Of a stretch of DNA of 10,776 nucleotides, positions 6,152 through 10,776 are shown one piece after another. Below the pieces are notes generated by a model. That model searched no databases. It was not told the DNA's origin and was given only the letters and a program-made list of their open reading frames with translations. Position numbers and translations under genes: made by a program. Origin of the DNA: CAVZLD01 sp964522605 (GTDB taxonomy: Bacteria; Planctomycetota; Planctomycetia; Pirellulales; Pirellulaceae); contig CAZFWV010000239.1 in assembly GCA_964522605.1 (NCBI GenBank), positions 1-10,776 on the forward strand, given 5' to 3'. Numbering within the stretch: the first letter of the stretch is position 1; each line of letters begins with the position of its first letter.

Positions 6152-8274
6152 CACTCACGTCCGCCCGATGACCGTGGACGATGGAAAGCCGAGAGTGTCA
6201 GGCGATTCAGTTGATCTGAAGTCAGATGGTACACCCACGTCGAGTAACCAATCTGGTCGCAAGGCGCAAGCTGATGCAGGAAATGGAAATCATCTTGTGG
6301 ATCGAGGACGCGATGGATACTGGCCAGATACCAGCCGGGCTGTGGAGGCAGGGGGCCTGGCTGCCAACCGGACGGCAGAAGACGCGCGAATTCATCGTTG
6401 ATGAAGACGCGGAATACCGGTTGAGCCTGCGCATGATTCTGCGTCCACGCGTGCGCGCGCAGCACATCCTGGCCCCAATCTAAATTCGAGTCGAGCAAGA
6501 TGCGATAACCACCACGGGGACCGCCCGCCAACTCGTTAAAGTAGGAATGCTGTAGCGGCCAGGTGGAAAGGCTGCTGAACGAAAACCATATCAGCATCGC
6601 CAGTGAGGCGACTTGCGTCAGGAGAGGACTGCCTTCGTGGACGCAGCGACTGACACGCACGTACAGCAGCGGAAGGCAGGGAAACACATAACGAAAGTGC
6701 CCGCTAAAACCGGTCTGGGAACTTACTAGCGTGCCGACGGCGATCACGCCGAGGATGGGTAATGCCAGCAAGAATGTCGAGGCGGGACGAGGGGAGCGAC
6801 ACCGATCAGACTGCGACTTGTGCTTTGAATAGCCGAAGTCCACTCCCATCAATGCGAACAACCCCCAAAAACCCAGAGGGAGCTTGACCAGGGCACCAAT
6901 CAAGTAGTAGTGCCACCAGCCTCGGTCCTTCCAGTCGCCGGCCAAGTAGGATCGTTTGCCTTCGTCGAAGTCGGCCTTTTGTTGATCTAAACCGAGGACA
7001 AAATCTTGCGGAAATGGCACCGGAACGTGCTCAAATACGGTGCCGACGAAGCGGTTGGATGTGTTCGACTCGCCGGTAAGCACTCGACTGCGAAATGTGA
7101 ATTGGCCGAGGCGCGTACCGGTTCCCGAACTGCCGTAACCCAGGTTGATCGTGATGACTGCTAAGATGCCGACGAACAGGACCTGCAGGATCCAGTACGG
7201 AGAAGATCGTCGAATCATTCGTTGCGGACTATTCACAGCGGCGCAGACAAAGTTCCTCAAAAAGCCTCGCAAAACCGGCAATTGCCGGACTCCCGTTGGT
7301 CTTCCTGGTTCATTGACTGCGCCGCCGTCAATAGGAATTGCATTACGCCATGGTCCTGCGTTTTGCATCAGTGTCTCTGATGAGTGCCGCTGACGTTTGG
7401 CTGTCCTGGTTTCCACCCAAGGGGCGATGGCTGCGATCAGGACTACCAGAATCAGAAACGCGAAACATGTTGATTTTGCGAGCACGGCGACGCCTAACGC
7501 GGTGCCGGCAACCCACCCATGCGTCCAGGTTCGCCTTTCGAGCCAGATCGCAGAGGTGAATGCCGCCCACAGCCCCAGAGCACTCGCTGGAATGTCTGGT
7601 CCGAGTGCTGAACCCCACGCGAGCACATTCGGACAGAAACTCCATAACGTAGCCGCGACGAGTCCAGACCTCGGGCCATGAAGCGAGTGCGCCCAGCAAT
7701 AGCACCCGAGTGTACCCAGCCAAAGGAAGGGAACACACATCAGACGACTCACGTAGAGTGCTCGTATGAGTTCCTTCAGTGACAGGTCGCGAGCCAAATC
7801 TTGTGCGAATTCCCATTCCAAACGACGCCCTGCGTCGTGGCGGGGAATGGACCAATGAATGCACGGGTGCTGTAAGGCGAGCGGCAGAGTGGCCCAAAGC
7901 CGGACGAGGGGTGGATTCACTCGATATGCGTCCCATCGTCCCGATTGCCAGTGGTACAGCCCTGCCGCCAGATGTGCAAGCTCATCACAATGAGGAGCAG
8001 ACCGGCTCGCGATTCCGAGTGAAGTGATCGTCTGTATTCCCAGTAGAATCGCGAGTGCGCAAGGAACAACGAGCGTGCCCTCTCGCTCCTTAGGCCGACC
8101 GTGAATCGCCGTCAATTGCATGGGAGGTGGTTTGCTCGCGACTCGCGAGCCGTGCCGTGAGCGCGTGATGGATTTACGGGCTACACCCGAGCGACCGCGA
8201 TAAGCTCTGCCGATCCGGCGAGCCGGATTGATTGACGATTGATGAATGCCAAATGCGGATTCACGAAGTTGCAT
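6151..8274 (-). CDS. GT39/PMT-type membrane glycosyltransferase, 707 aa
   Basis: A polytopic GT-C enzyme, probably transferring a sugar from a polyprenyl-phosphate donor outside the cytoplasmic membrane. About eleven hydrophobic segments are visible, the first at 66-88. The loop after it carries the acidic pair Asp97-Glu98 within PHCDELAHLAAG, followed by YRVNPPL, as in GT39 relatives. HFRYVFP (526-532), YFNELAGGP (578-586) and LDSNLDWGQD (594-603) match blocks typical of bacterial GT39-like proteins. Residues 313-348 derive from a dispersed repeat, in frame, in a basic loop between membrane segments. The ATG at 8274 overlaps the upstream stop by 14 nt, favouring coupling. However, the first 51 residues are very basic and encoded by palindromic repeat-like DNA, so Met52 at 8121 is an alternative, although it has no ribosome site. 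Last gene of the operon; the acceptor is unknown. Confidence 0.85.
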   Translation of the reverse strand: MQLRESAFGIHQSSINPARRIGRAYRGRSGVARKSITRSRHGSRVASKPPPMQLTAIHGRPKEREGTLVVPCALAILLGIQTITSLGIASRSAPHCDELAHLAAGLYHWQSGRWDAYRVNPPLVRLWATLPLALQHPCIHWSIPRHDAGRRLEWEFAQDLARDLSLKELIRALYVSRLMCVPFLWLGTLGCYCWAHSLHGPRSGLVAATLWSFCPNVLAWGSALGPDIPASALGLWAAFTSAIWLERRTWTHGWVAGTALGVAVLAKSTCFAFLILVVLIAAIAPWVETRTAKRQRHSSETLMQNAGPWRNAIPIDGGAVNEPGRPTGVRQLPVLRGFLRNFVCAAVNSPQRMIRRSSPYWILQVLFVGILAVITINLGYGSSGTGTRLGQFTFRSRVLTGESNTSNRFVGTVFEHVPVPFPQDFVLGLDQQKADFDEGKRSYLAGDWKDRGWWHYYLIGALVKLPLGFWGLFALMGVDFGYSKHKSQSDRCRSPRPASTFLLALPILGVIAVGTLVSSQTGFSGHFRYVFPCLPLLYVRVSRCVHEGSPLLTQVASLAMLIWFSFSSLSTWPLQHSYFNELAGGPRGGYRILLDSNLDWGQDVLRAHAWTQNHAQAQPVFRVFINDEFARLLPSGWQPGPLPPQPGWYLASIHRVLDPQDDFHFLHQLAPCDQIGYSTWVYHLTSDQLNRLTLSAFHRPRSSGGRE
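7231..7338 (-). repeat. Dispersed repeat, copy inside the glycosyltransferase gene (copy B)
   Basis: The counterpart of 6044-6151 on the opposite strand, about 72% identical over 108 ungapped bases. It encodes residues 313-348 of the glycosyltransferase in frame and contains no stop. At its centre is a perfect 14-bp palindrome, CCGGCAATTGCCGG (7275-7288), which has decayed in copy A. It falls in a hydrophilic, arginine-rich loop flanked by hydrophobic segments at about 268-287 and 360-380, where an insertion should be tolerated. Confidence 0.85.
8134..8228. repeat. Palindromic repeat-like block at the gene junction
   Basis: Two perfect palindromic units bracket the block: GCTCGCGA-C-TCGCGAGC (8134-8150) and ATCCGGC-GA-GCCGGAT (8213-8228). 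Between them the minus strand reads GATCGGCAGAGC and TCGGGTGTAGCCCGT, sequences that resemble dispersed planctomycete repeats as I recall them. The block lies between the end of the C39 peptidase gene and the first conserved part of the glycosyltransferase. It is either a spacer or translated as a basic N-terminal tail. Confidence 0.6.
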
Positions 8275-10066
8275 CCGCTGCGGACGAAGACGGATGCAGT
8301 GTGAACAGACGCCGCATCAAGATACGTCGCTGATGGGCAAGCCAGATTCCTGCCGAGACGACGACTCCTACGTGTCCGACGGCCAGTAGGGCTAATGCTG
8401 CAGGCGACCAGATGCGTTTCGTAGTCAGTATCGCCTTACCGCACCACATCGACTGCAGAATTTCTTGGGGCAGTTTCTTGTGACGCATATCGGATGGATC
8501 CCAAATCAGGGCAGCATGCTCACTGAGTGACTCGAGGACGACACAGTGGCGTCCCTGGTTAACAAGCAGAATGCTCGGAAGCGGGACACGGTCCAACCGG
8601 AGGTCAGTCATCTGAACGGCACGCCCGTTTTCTTCGAATCGACGTACCAAGTCAACCACTTCCTGAAGCGGGACCCCTTCGGAATTGGCGCGTTGATATT
8701 GATCCAGACACTCGCGGGGATGAACTTTGTGTCCCATCAACGAGAGCATTCGGAGTGCAGAGAGCGGGCCGCACATTTGCACGAACGTTCGGTGCTGTTC
8801 GGCACGGCTGTAGACGTCAGCGAGAGTGTAGTGGGTGGGGCCTGAAGCCGTCCAACCTGGCGAACTCGGAAGAGAGCACAGCAGAATTGCCAGCGACAAG
8901 ACCTGCATCTCTGTTCGCCTCTTTCTTCGAATCCAGATCAGCAGAAGTACGATAACAATCAAGGAATTCACGGTGATGCCCAAGACCTGCCACGAGAACC
9001 ATGGCGGATCCGGGGGAGCGGCCTGTATCGTCGTCTCGAATTCGGCAAGACTCATGTCATCGTCCAAATGGAAGACCGTTTTTGGCAAGCCCGGACGCGA
9101 GTCGCGAACCCGTGTATTGGCAGGAATGTCGAAGGCGAAGACATCTGCCGGAATGGAAGTGTTGACATATCGCGTGTCGTCTATTTTGACCGTCGTCAAA
9201 AACGTTTCATTCTCAAGAAATGTCGTGCATTTCGTCTGCCGGGGAAAATGGAGGCCACCTTCCACCTCAAAGAAATCAGTTGACTCGATCTGTTTCGCGA
9301 CACGTCCGTCGAGCGTGCAGTACTCGATACGGGGTAGCGCGTATCCGAGATCCGGTGCGACATAGATGCGGAGCAGCCCCTTCCTTTGCTCAGCAATGGA
9401 GGGCGGGATGACGAGGAATCCCTCGTCAAAATCGTTTGCCGATACTTGCCATTGAAGAACATGAACGCGAATGCCGGAAACAAACTCGTCGCCGCGTGAT
9501 TGTGCTTGTTGTCGTTGTGCGTCGACGAAGAGTGTTTGTTCCGGATACCAGAATGTTCCGTGCCGGGGAACGGTGTAGACCACGTTGCTACCTCGTGCGG
9601 CATCGATCGATAGCGGGGCGTCAATATGCAGCCCATGTTGCTCGGCTCCCTCGGGTGAGTGAGCCTCGTAGTACCGGACGGTCGAGCCATCGCGTGTCAT
9701 GATGCGGTTTGGCGACTTGTCATAACGTAGCAGCCAATCGGTTCCTGCGATGGTCAGCGCGTAATTGTCGGAGCGAACGAGCTGCAACGCGCTTCCCGCA
9801 ATCCCGCGTTGCTCCGTTACCCGGAATGTAAATTGCCCCTGGTAAACCGCTGAGGAACGCGAGACGACTCCGTCGATCAAGTGATCTGAAGAACGATCCG
9901 CGGCCGCATTGTCGGTCCGAGAAAAAAGTGCGATCAGAAGGCATAACGACAGAAAGAGGCTGTTTCCCAGCAACTGGCGCCTTTCGGCGGGAGTGACGGC
10001 TTCCGTGGAGCGTCTGGAATCATGAGCCGGGACTTCGGCGATTGGATACGCGCTAATCACAGTCAT
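8261..10066 (-). CDS. LolA-like exported domain fused to membrane C39-type peptidase, 601 aa
   Basis: Two parts are visible. Residues 34-56 are a hydrophobic export signal. Residues 57-350 are a beta-rich domain resembling LolA/outer-membrane-lipoprotein-sorting folds (VYQGQFTFRV, LHFPRQTKC), ending at a membrane segment (357-379) and RRKRR. A second hydrophobic stretch (387-400) then leads into a C39 papain-like domain: candidate catalytic Cys432 in QMCGPLSALRML, His507 in GRHCVVLE and Asp523 in IWDPS. A final membrane segment is at 553-576. The papain-family oxyanion Gln is not in its usual place six residues before Cys. C39 domains typically cut after double-glycine leader motifs. I chose the ATG at 10066, which overlaps the upstream stop by 14 nt; the 10249 start would overlap that gene by 197 nt. 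Met387 (8908) could start a separate peptidase. The preceding gene encodes a plausible substrate. Confidence 0.8.
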   Translation of the reverse strand: MTVISAYPIAEVPAHDSRRSTEAVTPAERRQLLGNSLFLSLCLLIALFSRTDNAAADRSSDHLIDGVVSRSSAVYQGQFTFRVTEQRGIAGSALQLVRSDNYALTIAGTDWLLRYDKSPNRIMTRDGSTVRYYEAHSPEGAEQHGLHIDAPLSIDAARGSNVVYTVPRHGTFWYPEQTLFVDAQRQQAQSRGDEFVSGIRVHVLQWQVSANDFDEGFLVIPPSIAEQRKGLLRIYVAPDLGYALPRIEYCTLDGRVAKQIESTDFFEVEGGLHFPRQTKCTTFLENETFLTTVKIDDTRYVNTSIPADVFAFDIPANTRVRDSRPGLPKTVFHLDDDMSLAEFETTIQAAPPDPPWFSWQVLGITVNSLIVIVLLLIWIRRKRRTEMQVLSLAILLCSLPSSPGWTASGPTHYTLADVYSRAEQHRTFVQMCGPLSALRMLSLMGHKVHPRECLDQYQRANSEGVPLQEVVDLVRRFEENGRAVQMTDLRLDRVPLPSILLVNQGRHCVVLESLSEHAALIWDPSDMRHKKLPQEILQSMWCGKAILTTKRIWSPAALALLAVGHVGVVVSAGIWLAHQRRILMRRLFTLHPSSSAADATS

Positions 10067-10565
10067 TGTAGGAATGGTCACAGATCGTGGAGGTTTCGTA
10101 ACGACAGACGAGGACATCGGTTTTGGGGGCCTGATCGTGGGTGTAGTCGAGCATTTCGATCTTGCATTGCCATTGGTCGGCGGGGCAGCCGATGGTAGTC
10201 CGCTCACCGGTCGGGTGACATACGTTGCGGCCGACAGTCCGGTAATCAACCGAACAGGTGTGCTCAGGATTCAGGGAGACACAGACTGCCGACGTACAGG
10301 CGACGGCCAACCAGCCGCGCGGCTGGCAATTGATAATCATGTTCTCGATTGGCGTGCAACCACTTTGTCCAAAATTGGCTGGGTCACATCCCCAACGTCT
10401 TCCCGGCTTACAGCATTTTCCCTTGATCGCGCCGACAAGGTGGTGGCACTCATCCGGGGCGAGCGTTCGTAGTCTGGCGGTGGACTCGTGCTGAAGCAGC
10501 AAGCCAAGTGAGATCATGCTGAGAGCCGAGCCAAGGGCGGTTAGGGACAGCAGTTTCCTCTTCAT
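10053..10565 (-). CDS. Cys-rich secreted protein with double-glycine-like leader motif, 170 aa
   Basis: No known family is recognised. The ATG at 10565 has a strong ribosome site, AAGGAG, 6 nt upstream, which rules out the longer reading from 10676. Residues 1-24 form a Sec-like signal: KRK, then a hydrophobic core LTALGSALSMISLGLLL. Residues 35-46 read LAPDECHHLVGA, which fits the class II bacteriocin leader consensus at L(-12), E(-8), an aliphatic (-4), G(-2) and A(-1). Only position -7, Cys in place of Leu or Met, departs from it. After Ala46 come 124 residues with 14 cysteines, including an adjacent pair (51-52), an even number compatible with seven disulfides. Composition is polar, with many Gly, Thr and Asn and a C-terminal CD. 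It is first in the operon, directly upstream of the C39 peptidase gene with a 14-nt overlap. It could be a bacteriocin-like peptide, an adhesin or a cell-surface structural protein. Confidence 0.75.
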   Translation of the reverse strand: MKRKLLSLTALGSALSMISLGLLLQHESTARLRTLAPDECHHLVGAIKGKCCKPGRRWGCDPANFGQSGCTPIENMIINCQPRGWLAVACTSAVCVSLNPEHTCSVDYRTVGRNVCHPTGERTTIGCPADQWQCKIEMLDYTHDQAPKTDVLVCRYETSTICDHSYNDCD

Positions 10566-10569
10566 TCCA

Positions 10570-10577
10570 GGCTCCTT
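10570..10577 (-). promoter_or_regulatory. Strong ribosome binding site deciding the start of the Cys-rich gene
   Basis: On the minus strand AAGGAG precedes CCTGGA and the ATG at 10565, giving a 6-nt spacer. It is the best Shine-Dalgarno match in the operon. The two downstream genes have none and probably depend on coupling. Confidence 0.8.
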
Positions 10578-10776
10578 GTTTGCGAACGTTTTTTCCACGT
10601 GGGGTGGTGACAGACTGAAAGCATCAATGCAACGTCGACGAGCAACGCGCGGCTCTGACAGTGAGAGCAAAGGCAAATTTGCTTAGAGCGCATTTCAAAA
10701 CCGTCATTCGGGAGGGCGAGGCTGGGCTGTTGAAAATCTGACAGGCTCGTCCATAGCGGCGCCGATCCACTCTGGC
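10578..10776. other. Upstream region of the minus-strand operon
   Basis: No gene is visible here. This stretch should hold the operon promoter. I see a TTGAAA on the minus strand near 10703 but no acceptable -10 box at the right distance. A perfect CCACGTGG palindrome (10595-10602) and an AACGTT (10585-10590) lie just upstream of the ribosome site. The GGGAGGGCGAGGCTGGG at about 10711-10727 resembles a dispersed planctomycete repeat. None of these is strong enough to call as a regulatory site. Confidence 0.4.

Noticed and set aside
6005..6214. Open frame of 69 codons containing repeat copy A
   Set aside because: The similarity is confined to the repeat segment, there is no ribosome site, and it overlaps the 3' end of the glycosyltransferase gene in antisense.
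10066..10249. Longer N terminus for the C39 protein starting at 10249
   Set aside because: It would overlap the well-supported Cys-rich gene by 197 nt in another frame, and the added residues are low-complexity Ser/Thr/Pro.

Overview
The window looks like a piece of a planctomycete chromosome, most likely from a Pirellulaceae-type organism. The evidence is gene content: a DUF6807/PmoA-family secreted protein, a large exported DUF3352-like protein, and a LolA-like plus C39 peptidase protein. Dispersed repeat DNA adds support: heptameric CTGGAGA arrays, a large inverted repeat built on GAGTAC, and palindrome-rich blocks. The lineage rests on recalled family knowledge, not on a search.

Layout. 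Bases 1-181 hold two arrays with a 7-bp period. A 57-aa gene of unknown function (281-454, +) converges on a long secreted DUF3352-like protein (612-2468, -), with a strong hairpin between them. A 578-bp region with no convincing gene (2469-3046) contains a GC-rich palindromic block. It leads into a two-gene + strand unit: a DUF6807/PmoA-family exported protein (3047-4078) and an M32 metallocarboxypeptidase (4093-5610) with every family motif intact. The next 540 bp (5611-6150) hold an inverted repeat with a perfect 44-bp core, then one copy of a dispersed repeat.

A three-gene operon on the - strand fills the right part. In transcription order it encodes a small secreted protein with 14 cysteines after a double-glycine-like leader motif (10053-10565), an exported LolA-like domain joined to a membrane-anchored C39-type cysteine peptidase (8261-10066), and a GT39-type membrane glycosyltransferase (6151-8274). 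Both gene junctions are 14-nt start/stop overlaps, which suggests translational coupling.

The most interesting hypothesis is that these three genes form a maturation pathway for a secreted Cys-rich peptide: Sec export, trimming at the Gly-Ala site by the extracytoplasmic C39 domain, and possibly O-glycosylation. The second notable point is a dispersed repeat present both in the 5.6-6.15 kb intergenic region and, in frame and with the same reading frame open, inside the glycosyltransferase gene. This recalls the protein-coding palindromic elements of Rickettsia.
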